Of a stretch of DNA of 64,000 nt, positions 17,221 through 25,874 are shown in pieces (the first letter of the stretch is position 1; each line of letters begins with the position of its first letter). The notes under the pieces were generated by a model that was given only the letters and a program-made list of their open reading frames with translations, searched no databases and had not been told where the DNA came from. This DNA comes from Acetivibrio clariflavus DSM 19732 (GTDB taxonomy: Bacteria > Bacillota > Clostridia > Acetivibrionales > Acetivibrionaceae), in assembly GCF_000237085.1 (NCBI RefSeq), contig NC_016627.1, positions 1,612,001-1,676,000 on the forward strand. Direction: 5' to 3'. The position numbers and the translations under genes were made by a program.

Positions 17221-18306
17221 TTATTTTGATTTAACATAACCTTCGGCTTTTAAAAGCTCTGCAATTAGGATTGCACCGCCAGCTGCGCCTCTTACTGTGT
17301 TGTGGGACAGACATACAAATTTATAGTCGAAAATGATATCTTCTCTAAGTCTTCCGATGGTAACGCCCATTCCGTTTTCATAGTCTCTGTCAAGTCTTGT
17401 CTGGGGTCTGTTGTCTTCAGTCATATATTTCAGGAATTGTTTTGGTGCACTTGGAAGTCCAAGAGTCTGAGGTTTGCCTTTAAAGCTTTCCCAGAGAGAA
17501 AGGATTTCATCCTTTGAAGGTTTCTTGTCAAAGGAGACGAATACTGCTGCCATATGTCCGTCTAATGTAGGAACACGAATACATTGAGTTGTTATTATTG
17601 GAGATTTGGCTTTAACAATTTCACTGCCTTCAACTGTTCCCCATATTTTTAGAGGTTCCTGTTCACTCTTTTCTTCTTCACCGCCGATATACGGAATAAT
17701 ATTGTCTATCATTTCAGGCCAGTCATTGAAAGTTTTGCCGGCACCGGAAATAGCCTGGTATGTGCAAGCTGTAACTTTGTTGATGCCAAATTGTCTTAAA
17801 GGATGTAACGCAGGTACATAGCTCTGTATGGAACAGTTGGGTTTAACTGCAATAAAACCGTTCTTTACTCCTAATCGTTTTCTTTGGCTTTCTATTACAT
17901 CAAGATGTGAATCGTTTAACTCAGGAATAACCATAGGAACATCAGGAGTCCAACGATGTGCAGAATTATTGGATACTACCGGGGTGTCTGTCTTTGCATA
18001 TGCTTCTTCAAGGGCTTTAATTTCATCTTTTTTCATATCTACAGCACAAAATACAAAGTCAACATCCTTTGCAACATCTTCAACATCTGAGGCATTTTTA
18101 ACAATAATATTTTTAACCTTTTCCGGAATCGGAGCATTAAGTTTCCATCTTCCTTCTACAGCTTCTGAATAAGTTCTGCCGGAAGATTTTTCACTGGCAG
18201 CTATTGATACTACTTCAAACCAGGGATGGTTTTCCAAAAGAGTAATAAACCTTTGACCTACCATTCCTGTTCCTCCGACTATACCGACTTTTAATTTATT
18301 GCTCAT
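17221..18306 (-). CDS. asd: Aspartate-semialdehyde dehydrogenase
   Basis: Reduces aspartyl-4-phosphate to aspartate semialdehyde, the branch point to lysine/diaminopimelate, threonine and methionine. The NADP loop is GIVGGTGMVGQRF. The catalytic cysteine sits in KPNCSIQSYVPAL (about residue 157) and the substrate region in HMAAVFVSF. The length of 361 aa and the sequence resemble the archaeal/fungal-type Asd subfamily more than the 330-aa Bacillus type. The start is ATG after GGAGTGAG. It stands alone; I see no lysine riboswitch in its leader. Confidence 0.93.
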   Translation of the reverse strand: MSNKLKVGIVGGTGMVGQRFITLLENHPWFEVVSIAASEKSSGRTYSEAVEGRWKLNAPIPEKVKNIIVKNASDVEDVAKDVDFVFCAVDMKKDEIKALEEAYAKTDTPVVSNNSAHRWTPDVPMVIPELNDSHLDVIESQRKRLGVKNGFIAVKPNCSIQSYVPALHPLRQFGINKVTACTYQAISGAGKTFNDWPEMIDNIIPYIGGEEEKSEQEPLKIWGTVEGSEIVKAKSPIITTQCIRVPTLDGHMAAVFVSFDKKPSKDEILSLWESFKGKPQTLGLPSAPKQFLKYMTEDNRPQTRLDRDYENGMGVTIGRLREDIIFDYKFVCLSHNTVRGAAGGAILIAELLKAEGYVKSK

Positions 18307-19131
18307 AATTTACTCACTCCTATACTTTATTAAAGTTTTATACATCAGGTCTAATACTGTTTTATTGACACTAATTATTTCAATAAGTCATGTGTGTTTG
18401 TGTATTTAACTGAAAAATACTTATAAAACTTCAATTAAGGCATCTGTTTGTTATTAAATAATTATGTATGTACACGTACGAAGAACAAATGTGTTTGTAT
18501 GGTGTAATTTTAGCAAAAAGTTGTTCAATTGACAATAGATTTGTAAAATTTAATTTTTAATATCCCGATATTTATTGTGATAATTTACGGTACATTTATA
18601 TATATTAAGAAAAATATCAGGAATTGTTAAGCATAAAATATTGGATATTTATTAGATATATACATTAAATAAATAATGCTTATGTGGTGCTAAAGAGGAC
18701 TATTTTTTTATGCCTTGCTAAATGGCCCTGTTATATATTATAGAGAAGAATAAAATAATATGAGAATTTTTGGATTAAATTTTTTGCCGATATCTTTTTG
18801 CTCTAACGTATATAAAAAAGCGATATTTGCTGGATAAAATAAAAAAAGAATAAAGCTTCTTGATTAAAATTGGATAAAAATAGATCATAAGATTTTGAAA
18901 TAAAAAATAATATAATGAATTGTTTTTTCTCTAAAATAAACTTAAGATATTATTGTATTTGAATCTAATGCTACTGGATTAATTCTTATCAAAAGAATAA
19001 TCATAAGATTTTGATATAGATATTAGTCTAAGGTTTATAAATATTCTTATATAAATTACGGATGTAATGATAAAAGACTAAGTATAATAAGTTTCTATTT
19101 TATTTTAATCGACACAACAGGAGATGATTTA
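18307..19131 (+). other. 825-bp gene-free, AT-rich intergenic region with a repeated motif
   Basis: This region lies between the divergent asd and MATE-transporter genes. I see no ORF with a ribosome site. The 15-mer ATCATAAGATTTTGA occurs twice (18884-18898 and 19000-19014). The second copy is preceded by a near-perfect hairpin (GATTAATTCTT - ATCA - AAGAATAATC, one bulged A). These sit 120-250 bp before the transporter and could be operator sites; that is inference. Confidence 0.5.
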
Positions 19132-20541
19132 ATGGAAAACCAACAGGTTTTAAACAAACGAATTACTCTTTTTGCACTGGTATGGCCTATTCTGATAGAA
19201 ACATTTTTGAGAATGTTTTTTGGTACTATTGATACATTTATGCTCAGTAGCTATTCCGATTCTGCTGTAGCAGGCGTTGGATCCGCAAATCAATATGTAT
19301 CTATATTGATATTACTGTTTCAAATAGTTGCGGGAGGTGCTGGGATAGTAATATCTCAGTATCTTGGAGCCAAAAATGAAAAGAAAGCTTCTTATGCAGC
19401 ATTGGTGGCTATTTTGTTCAACCTGCTTTTAGGTATAATGATAAGCATTTTAATGTTTGCCTTTTCGGGAAAAATACTCAGACTAATGAATTTTGAGGAA
19501 AGTGTATACCGATTTTCAAAGGAATATTTGATTATAATTGGCTCATTTTCTTTTGTAAATGCTGTGAGCATGACGATGTCAGCTATCCTGCGAAGCCATG
19601 GATACGTAAAGTACCCTATGTTTGTAAATATGGGGTCTAATATTCTCAATATTATCGGAAATGCAATTTTTATTTACGGTCTGTTTGGAGTACCGGTATT
19701 GGGAGTTAAAGGGGTTGCTATTTCTACAATTAGCAGTCAGGTTATCGGACTGTCGGTTATGTTTATCGTATTGAAAAGAAATGTCGGACTTAATTTTTCG
19801 GTTCCGGAACTAATAAAGATTCCTAAGGAAGAAATTGTTGAGATTTTAAAGAATATTTTTAAGATTGGCGGTCCATCAGCAGGGGAGACATTATCCTATA
19901 ATATTGCACAGATTGTTGTAACATCTTTTATATCGGCTATGGAAGTTTATGCACTGACCGCAAGATTTTATGTTTATAATTTAATGTTTTATATTATGAT
20001 GTTTGGATTGGCGACAGCACAGGCCACACAGATTATTATCGGCCACCTTGTCGGTGCCGGGAAAAAAGATGAGGCATATAAGGCATGCCTTCGCAGTCTT
20101 AAATTGGCAGCTATTGTATCTTTTTCTGTAGCTATAGTGTTTGCGCTGTTTGGAAAAAATCTCTTGGGCATATTTACTGATGATATGAATATTATCCAAT
20201 TGGGTGGGAAATTGTTTCTGATTACTATTATTTTAGAACCCGGAAGAACTTTCAATCTGGTTCTTGGTCATGCCCTTAAGGGGACCGGTGATGCGAAATA
20301 TACCATGTATATGGGCTTGATATCAATGTGGCTTGTAATGGTCTTAATGTCTTACGTATTAGGTATAAAAATGAGCTTAGGTCTTGTTGGAGTATGGATA
20401 GCCTTTGCTTCCGATGAGTGGATAAGAGGCATTATGATGCTTAAAAGATGGAAATCAAGGGCATGGGAGCAAAAGGCAGTTATTTCGAGACAATCAAGTG
20501 CTGTTGAAAAAGATGATGAATATTTGCAAACAGCAAATTAA
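19132..20541 (+). CDS. MATE-family efflux transporter
   Basis: A 469-aa cytoplasmic-membrane protein of the MATE (multidrug and toxin extrusion) family, with about 12 hydrophobic segments in two similar halves. Recognisable pieces are the N-terminal LVWPILIETFLRMFFGTIDTF, GAGIVISQYLGAKNEKKA and, in the second half, ATQIIIGHLVGAGKKDEAYKA. These proteins export cationic compounds using Na+ or H+ gradients; the substrate here is unknown. The start is ATG after AGGAGATG. It stands alone between the repeat-bearing upstream region and a strong terminator. Confidence 0.9.
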   Translation: MENQQVLNKRITLFALVWPILIETFLRMFFGTIDTFMLSSYSDSAVAGVGSANQYVSILILLFQIVAGGAGIVISQYLGAKNEKKASYAALVAILFNLLLGIMISILMFAFSGKILRLMNFEESVYRFSKEYLIIIGSFSFVNAVSMTMSAILRSHGYVKYPMFVNMGSNILNIIGNAIFIYGLFGVPVLGVKGVAISTISSQVIGLSVMFIVLKRNVGLNFSVPELIKIPKEEIVEILKNIFKIGGPSAGETLSYNIAQIVVTSFISAMEVYALTARFYVYNLMFYIMMFGLATAQATQIIIGHLVGAGKKDEAYKACLRSLKLAAIVSFSVAIVFALFGKNLLGIFTDDMNIIQLGGKLFLITIILEPGRTFNLVLGHALKGTGDAKYTMYMGLISMWLVMVLMSYVLGIKMSLGLVGVWIAFASDEWIRGIMMLKRWKSRAWEQKAVISRQSSAVEKDDEYLQTAN

Positions 20542-20631
20542 TGCTTAATAAAGTATTAAAAGTAAGTTAGTTTAGGGCATGGAAATATGCTTTTTTGAAA
20601 ATTAAAATTTATTAAAAAATCAAATAAAAAG

Positions 20632-20702
20632 AAAAAACGGTTGCTGAATTTTATGTTAATTTTTTTTACCATAAAATTTAAAATGTGTAACCGTTTTTTT
20701 TT
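20632..20702 (+). terminator. Long-stem terminator after the MATE gene
   Basis: An outer stem AAAAAACGGTT / AACCGTTTTTT encloses an inner stem GAATTTTATG / CATAAAATT and ends in a run of nine T. It is symmetrical, so it could act on both strands. Confidence 0.8.
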
Positions 20703-20810
20703 GCGCTTAATATAATGGTAATATAAACAGCCGAAAGATAAAAAACGGGAGATTAACATACCGATTATGTGGTTATTTCATATAAGTTATAGTTAAAAGG
20801 AGGTTTTATT

Positions 20811-21584
20811 ATGTCTGGTCATGAATATAAACATGGACCTAAGATTGAAGCAGGTCAGATATTAAATCCTGACTGTTTTCCACCACCAAATGAATTGGTT
20901 TGCATACAAGTACCGAAGATATTTGACCAAGTTGCATTAAGAGAATGTGTGACAAGATCGATAAAAATCAGAAAGTGCGGTCCGGAACCCCATGGACCGA
21001 TACACGGCCCTTCTCCTGTAGATTTTGAAGGGGTAACTGATTTTGATATAGTCGAAATAAAAGTTGTATCCAAAACCGATTCTTTAACAAGGGCAGGGTT
21101 TAAAAAATTAAAATTGATGGTGAAAATTGGATACAAGATTCACTATTCAATTGGTGACACATCGGAAATTGAATATGATGAGGCTGTTTTCAATCTTACA
21201 GTTAACGAAATATACTGCCCGAGTTGTGTAGCACAGATAGGTGTAATCAAGGCAAAAGATTGTCCGGATATTCACGGCGATAAGAATAAGACTGCTGATG
21301 TTGATGGTACGTTCATTAAGGTAGAAGCCCTTGCAGAAGCATTTAATGATGCTTATCATCCGGAAACAGGTATATTAACCTTTGATATCGGTGCATTCTT
21401 TATAGTAAAATGTGAATGTGTTGTTCAGCTGTTGATACCTTCATACGGTTATTGCCCTGTTCCTCCGGAACAAGTTAACCCTGCTGCACAGAACTGCAGG
21501 ACATTTAACGATAGAACCAAGACACCGTTCCCAACTAAATTCTTCCCGGATCAAAAGTGGAATCCTTTAGACAGAAATGAATAA
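20811..21584 (+). CDS. Putative spore coat/exosporium protein (SPOCS-like)
   Basis: A 257-aa protein rich in Cys and Pro with no signal peptide or membrane segment. It contains VPKIFDQVALRECVTRSIKI near the start and CECVVQLLIPSYGYCPVPP near the end, which resemble the DUF3794/SPOCS pattern of clostridial spore-surface and SipL proteins. Cysteines are grouped (CPSC, CEC). The start is ATG, 8 nt after AAAGGAGG. A CATACCGAT at 20757 resembles the -10 of sporulation sigma-E/K promoters, but I cannot fix a matching -35. The coat assignment is inferred from composition and motif resemblance. Confidence 0.5.
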   Translation: MSGHEYKHGPKIEAGQILNPDCFPPPNELVCIQVPKIFDQVALRECVTRSIKIRKCGPEPHGPIHGPSPVDFEGVTDFDIVEIKVVSKTDSLTRAGFKKLKLMVKIGYKIHYSIGDTSEIEYDEAVFNLTVNEIYCPSCVAQIGVIKAKDCPDIHGDKNKTADVDGTFIKVEALAEAFNDAYHPETGILTFDIGAFFIVKCECVVQLLIPSYGYCPVPPEQVNPAAQNCRTFNDRTKTPFPTKFFPDQKWNPLDRNE

Positions 21585-21592
21585 CTTAAATA

Positions 21593-21636
21593 AAAAAACA
21601 TGCAGATCTGCTTTCCGGCAGGTCTGCATGTTTTAT
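21593..21636 (+). terminator. Rho-independent terminator
   Basis: ACATGCAGATCTGC and GCAGGTCTGCATGT pair over 14 bp with one A/G interruption and a short loop. The stem is preceded by seven A and followed by TTTAT, so it may work in both directions. Confidence 0.88.
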
Positions 21637-21720
21637 GCCGACTTTCGTATGAAAATAGTAAAAGCGAGATGCTCGATAACATCGAAAAGGTCATAAGTTG
21701 GAAATTTGGAGTGGAAAAGT

Positions 21721-21984
21721 ATGGTGAATTATTATGTGGCGTTAGAATCAAGGACCCATGCCTTTTTGTTGGAACGCAGAATGAAAAATGAGGGAATTGA
21801 ATGTGAAATTTCCTTTTTGCCAAGAGAAGTTATGAATGATTTGTGCAATATGGGTATAAAGTTTAATGAAAGTGTTTTTCCGGAAGCAATTGACCTGCTG
21901 AGACGTTGCGGTTTGCCGGGTTGCAGTCTTTATAAAGAAATAGTAACGCCTGATGGTTATATATACAGTGAAGTGCAAATATAA
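21721..21984 (+). CDS. DUF3343 family small protein
   Basis: An 87-aa protein of the DUF3343 family (putative Se/S carrier-like). The family pattern is visible as MVNYYVALESRTHAFLLERRMK at the start and LRRCGLPGCSLYKEI near the end, with conserved cysteines at the latter. The start at ATG 21721 lies 6 nt after GGAGTGG; the in-frame ATG at 21706 lacks a ribosome site. Function is unproven for the family. It stands alone and is convergent with the next gene. Confidence 0.75.
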   Translation: MVNYYVALESRTHAFLLERRMKNEGIECEISFLPREVMNDLCNMGIKFNESVFPEAIDLLRRCGLPGCSLYKEIVTPDGYIYSEVQI

Positions 21985-22107
21985 TTTGTGTATTGAATTC
22001 GTTTAAGATGACAATTGTATATACATGATAAAGAAAAATAAAATATTGAGTGCCAAGTTTTTTGGGAAATATGAATTTTTAAAAAAGTAAATTGTGAAAT
22101 AATAAGG

Positions 22108-22142
22108 ATGCATGGTTGCTTTAGAAGGTTGGAACCATGCAT
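22108..22142. terminator. Hairpin between convergent genes
   Basis: ATGCATGGTT (22108-22117) and AACCATGCAT (22133-22142) form a 10-bp perfect stem with a 15-nt loop, between the DUF3343 gene and the minus-strand dehydratase-like gene. The following T-tract is poor in both directions, so termination is likely but not certain. Confidence 0.5.
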
Positions 22143-22214
22143 TCTCTGATATTTGGATTAATTTTTGATTTGTATTAAGATTAGTTCACTATAAATTCAA
22201 AGGAAATTTTTATG

Positions 22215-23192
22215 CTACATCCACCAACTTTTGTTTAATATATACCAATGAACTGTTTCGAATAAACCGTTATCCATATTGTATTTATGTCCCCAACTGA
22301 GGTTGTTTCTGATTTTATAGCTGTTTACAGCGTGATGGACTTCCGGAATTTTGGAATTGTCTGATTCCAATTTAATTTCGGGCTTTCCGAGTATTTTTAG
22401 AATTTTATTTGCAATTTCCATATCGGTATATTCTGTTCCGGATCCTATATTATATATCTCTCCTATTTTTCCGTAAAACAATATACGTACCAAAGCAGTA
22501 CAGTGGTCAAGAACATATAGCCATTCGCGATGCTTATTGTTTTCTTCACTCAAAGCTATTGTTTTATTCTCAATTGCACTCTTAATACATGACGGTATAA
22601 ATTCTTCCAAATACTGATATGGCCCGTAATTTTTACAGCACCTGCTTATAATTGCCGGAAAATTGAAATGAGTCACAAAAGACTTTACCAGCATGTCTGA
22701 GCTTGCTTTTGAAATTGCGTAGGGGTTTTGAGGTGAAATATTGGACTCTTCATTGAAATAATTGTCCGCGTCACTATTAGAACCGTAAACCTCAGTTGTG
22801 GATACCTGTATAAAACGGTTACCCTCATAATTATGCTTACTCCAGAAGTACTTTGCACTTTCAAGTAATGTAAGTGTACCTAAAACGTTTGTTTCAAAAA
22901 CAGAGGCAGGGTTTGTCAGACTTTTATTGACATTGGTCTCACAGGCAAAATTTATTATATAGTCGGGACGGTGCCTTTTTATTACATAATTAACGAGATC
23001 TTGATTAAGTATGCTGCCTTTTACAAAATGGTATCTCGGTGACTTTTCAAATTCTTTAAGGTTATTGATATTTTGTGAATGGGTGAGGTTATCTAAGTTT
23101 ATAATAATGTAATTTTTATTACGTCTGAAAAAGTAGTTAATGAAATTACTGCCCACAAAACCTGAACCACCGGTTACTAACAGCACTTTCAT
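22215..23192 (-). CDS. RmlB-like NAD-dependent epimerase/dehydratase
   Basis: An extended short-chain dehydrogenase of 325 aa acting on nucleotide sugars. The NAD loop is GGSGFVGSN and the catalytic Tyr/Lys pair is in NPYAISKASSD. SRCCKNYGPYQ and a C-terminal DNG.ETVHWY match dTDP-glucose 4,6-dehydratases. The RmlB triplet Thr-Asp-Glu (STDEVYG) reads STTEVYG here, so the catalytic acid Asp is replaced by Thr. This argues against simple RmlB activity and for a related epimerase or altered dehydratase. ATG 23192 is 11 nt after AAAGGA; the in-frame GTG at 23201 is too close to it. No rml neighbours are present. Confidence 0.8.
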   Translation of the reverse strand: MKVLLVTGGSGFVGSNFINYFFRRNKNYIIINLDNLTHSQNINNLKEFEKSPRYHFVKGSILNQDLVNYVIKRHRPDYIINFACETNVNKSLTNPASVFETNVLGTLTLLESAKYFWSKHNYEGNRFIQVSTTEVYGSNSDADNYFNEESNISPQNPYAISKASSDMLVKSFVTHFNFPAIISRCCKNYGPYQYLEEFIPSCIKSAIENKTIALSEENNKHREWLYVLDHCTALVRILFYGKIGEIYNIGSGTEYTDMEIANKILKILGKPEIKLESDNSKIPEVHHAVNSYKIRNNLSWGHKYNMDNGLFETVHWYILNKSWWM

Positions 23193-23361
23193 ATAAATCA
23201 CTGTCCTTTAATCTTGATTAATTATATATAAAAAACATACAAACCTACTTTTATTTAAATAGTGGTATCCTTTACAAAAAAATATCTTATGTATACTTCA
23301 TTATATCTATAAAAAAAGAAAAAAGTGATTGATTATGAAAAGATTTTTGATTTGGATATAC

Positions 23362-23389
23362 TTGAAATAGTCTGATTTTATAGTAGAAT
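23362..23389 (+). promoter_or_regulatory. Promoter of the first DUF881 gene
   Basis: TTGAAA (23362-23367), a 16-nt spacer and TAGAAT (23384-23389). The surrounding sequence, including ATTTTATAGTAGAAT, recurs before the second DUF881 cluster at 29211-29238, which supports a real shared promoter. The leader to the gene is about 160 nt and holds an 8-bp hairpin (AAATGCTA / TAGCATTT, 23426-23463). Confidence 0.6.
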
Positions 23390-23556
23390 AAGACTAGACG
23401 GTTTAGAAGACAGCTTTATTTACAAATGCTAGTATATGTTGGAAACCAGCCTGTTAGCATTTATAGCATCATTTATAGTATTACCTTGGAATATTGAAAA
23501 AATTATTTGTTGCAAGTTAGAGTATGGGTTTTTAATATATTGTGGAGGTATTTACA

Positions 23557-24258
23557 ATGAAAGCTGGCAGAAGTATATCTATAACTTTGATATGTGTTAT
23601 TCTTGGAGTTATGCTGGCCTGGCAGTATAAAAGTATAGTGAACAATAATAAAAAAGATATTACAAAATATACAAGGTTGGAAACTGTTAAAGACGAACTA
23701 ATTGCCCAAAAAGAACAAAATGAAGATTTGAGGAAAAGGAATGAGGAGTTACAAAAAAGAATTGAGGAATTTGAGAATTCTCAAGGTGACTTAAGCCAAT
23801 TGGAAAAAAATTTGGAAGCTGAACTGGAAAGGGTTAGACTTATAGCAGGTTTAACAGATGTTGAAGGTGCTGGTGTAGTTATTAAGCTTGAATATGTAGG
23901 AAAAGAATACGTCAGGGAAAATGCTATATTGCGTTTAATAAATGAACTTAAGGCTGCCGAAGCACAAGCAATATCCATCGAAGATGAGAGGATTGTTGCC
24001 ATGAGTGAGATTAAAAGAGGAGGAGACTTTATAGTAGTAAATGGCAAACAGATGGTAAGTCCTTTTACAATTAAAGCTATAGCTGATCCTAAAAAATTGG
24101 AAAATTCATTGACGATGATTGGCGGAATTGTAGAGGAACTTGAGTTAGTATATGAAATGAAAGTTTCTATAGAGAAAAAGGATAACATAGTTATTCCAAA
24201 AGTTAGAGACGATGGTTCCGTTTTGAAGTACGATTTGTTGCATCCGAAAAAACACTAA
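23557..24258 (+). CDS. DUF881 family membrane-anchored protein (copy 1)
   Basis: A 233-aa protein of the DUF881 family (as in B. subtilis YlxW/YlxX). There is one N-terminal membrane anchor (ISITLICVILGVMLAWQY), a coiled coil (about 40-90) and a globular domain. That domain carries RLIAGLTDVEGAGVVI, ELKAAEAQAISIEDERIVAMSEI and the C-terminal VEKKDNIVIPKV-like segment. Most of the protein should be outside the membrane; no biochemical role is established. ATG 23557 follows GGAGG by 8 nt. It is about 42% identical by eye to the copy at 30088 in the anchor and core motifs. Confidence 0.85.
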   Translation: MKAGRSISITLICVILGVMLAWQYKSIVNNNKKDITKYTRLETVKDELIAQKEQNEDLRKRNEELQKRIEEFENSQGDLSQLEKNLEAELERVRLIAGLTDVEGAGVVIKLEYVGKEYVRENAILRLINELKAAEAQAISIEDERIVAMSEIKRGGDFIVVNGKQMVSPFTIKAIADPKKLENSLTMIGGIVEELELVYEMKVSIEKKDNIVIPKVRDDGSVLKYDLLHPKKH

Positions 24259-24342
24259 AAATTTAGCTGTTTTATCTAAAAATAAAGACAGTTGGCCTAT
24301 TTCAATAAATAAACTGCTAATGTTTTGACATTAAGCTTATTA

Positions 24343-24831
24343 TCAAATATTGTTATATCTATTTTTGCTAAGATTTCTCAAATAATCTGCGGTTATGAAG
24401 GAAAAACCTGTACCAGGCATTATTGGGGTTTGATTGTTTTTGTCAGGTTGATGAGAAGTGTTTGGTTCATCCTCTCTATTTTTATAATCGTAGCCACTAG
24501 TTTTCATCGAGTAGTGTTGGTTATTTGGATTTGCATGGCTGTATTGAATTTGCATATTTCTGAAGCTGTTTTCAATACTTCTGTATATGCTTTCGACATC
24601 AAAACGATTCTCTAAGTTTGCCAGTTTTGATGCTATATCCGTTATGTTTTCTTCCAGTTTTTTTAAGGAATTTTTTATTTCATCTACATTTTCCAATAAC
24701 ATTTTGATATTTTCTGTATCAGCGGAAGTTAAACTGTTAGCTTCTATATTTTCTGAAGATTCTACCTCATTTTTTTCAATTTTTTTTTCCGGTTCTCTGC
24801 CTATGTAGAATCTTCTGTTATATGGATACAT
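24343..24831 (-). CDS. Unrecognised small coiled-coil protein
   Basis: 162 aa, hydrophilic throughout. It starts MYPYNRRFYIGREPEKK, has a predicted coiled coil at about 40-90 (IKMLLENVDEIKNSLKKLEENITDIASKL), and ends in an Asn/Pro/Tyr-rich low-complexity tail. There is no signal peptide or membrane helix. The start is ATG after AAGGGGG. It is convergent with the DUF881 gene at 23557. The tyrosine/asparagine-rich ends recall spore-coat-associated proteins, but that is only a compositional impression. Confidence 0.55.
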   Translation of the reverse strand: MYPYNRRFYIGREPEKKIEKNEVESSENIEANSLTSADTENIKMLLENVDEIKNSLKKLEENITDIASKLANLENRFDVESIYRSIENSFRNMQIQYSHANPNNQHYSMKTSGYDYKNREDEPNTSHQPDKNNQTPIMPGTGFSFITADYLRNLSKNRYNNI

Positions 24832-24983
24832 TTATATACCCCCTTCAGGCAATCATAATTTTTGTAGTTTAAATATTATAAAAATACCTTACTGGTATTA
24901 TATTAATTTATTCCAAAAATGTGCCATAATAAAAGATATCAATTTATATAAAATTGTAGTTTTTCATAACCAGATTAATAGTT

Positions 24984-25061
24984 TAATGAAAAATAACTTC
25001 GCTTTTAATGAAATAAGATGCCGGTTGAGAAAAAGTTTTAAGCGGAAGTTATTTTTCATTA
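24984..25061 (-). terminator. Long inverted repeat behind the CBM gene, probable terminator
   Basis: TAATGAAAAATAACTTC at 24984-25000 is repeated in inverted orientation at 25045-25061. The stem is 17 bp perfect and is extended by GCTT/AAGC after one bulge. It lies directly after the stop of the minus-strand gene at 25095 and would end its transcript. The palindromic, TA-flanked form could also suit a small MITE, but no second copy is visible here. Confidence 0.5.
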
Positions 25062-25094
25062 CACTTAAAATATTCAATATTGCTATATTTGACT

Positions 25095-25421
25095 CTAATT
25101 TGCTACATCAAAGGAATAATTCATTCCTGAGTTGTTGTCCCAGTTATTGGCGCAATCTTTGAAACATAGGTTGAGAGTATCTGCTTTTAAAACCGGGATA
25201 GTAACTTCAAAACCGGTATCGGTTTTTGTCATGGCATAATCTGTTTCGTTATCCCAGTTGGTGCCAAAGCCTACTCGAGCATAAACATGGGAAGCACCGC
25301 TTTTTGCCAAAAGTCCGTCATATAAAATAGTAATATTTTCTCCCACTGTTGGTACGGCAGGTTGTATAGTAACACCATTGGATATATAATCTTTATTGTT
25401 GGATTTACATTTTCTGGGCAT
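25095..25421 (-). CDS. Stand-alone starch-type carbohydrate-binding module (CBM25/53-like)
   Basis: A 108-aa protein that is almost entirely one beta-sandwich module: VGENITILYDGLLAKSGASHVYARVGFGTNWDN, then FEVTIPVLKADTLNLCFKDCANNWDNNSGMNYSF. The pattern, including the paired Trp-Asp-Asn sites, fits CBM25/CBM53 starch-binding modules. There is no signal peptide, no catalytic domain and no dockerin, so it is predicted to stay in the cytoplasm or spore. ATG 25421 lies 6 nt after GGAGG. A role in binding intracellular glycogen or granulose is inferred only. Confidence 0.7.
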   Translation of the reverse strand: MPRKCKSNNKDYISNGVTIQPAVPTVGENITILYDGLLAKSGASHVYARVGFGTNWDNETDYAMTKTDTGFEVTIPVLKADTLNLCFKDCANNWDNNSGMNYSFDVAN

Positions 25422-25874
25422 GTTATTACCTCCATTCATTTATTTTATAAATTGAAATTTATAATTCCAAAAAACACATGCCTTTAGATTTGTGCATTGT
25501 ACATAGTAAGTATTTATCGTTCTTATTATTCTCATATTTTTATATTAAATAAGATTAAATAACTGTAAATTTGTTAATTTATTCATAATATTGAAGTTTG
25601 ATATATATAATAAAATAGCTTGACCTGTTTCGAAAATGCAGGATATCGGGAAATTTTTTTCTTAAGTACAATTTTTTATGTCACTGAAAAATGAAGAAAA
25701 TTACAAAGTTGATTAAAATTAAGTGAATTAAACTTGTCTATATTACAAAAGCTTTATTTAGGTAGCCAAAGTATAACGAAGCTAAAAAATAAAAAAAACC
25801 GTACTTGTTTCCTTTAACTTAGGTTATTTTTAGAAACGGCCTAAATATTGTATGATAATGAAAGGATGAATTAA
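25422..25874 (+). other. Gene-free divergent intergenic region
   Basis: About 450 bp of AT-rich DNA between the CBM gene (minus) and the guanylyltransferase fusion (plus). It must hold both promoters, but I cannot pick convincing -35/-10 pairs. A weak interrupted inverted repeat (CCGT...TTTC / GAAACGG) lies at about 25800-25842. No ORF with a ribosome site is seen. Confidence 0.4.

Noticed and set aside
18307-18480. Lysine riboswitch or T-box in the asd leader
   Set aside because: The 170 nt before asd on the minus strand show none of the conserved cores of these elements.
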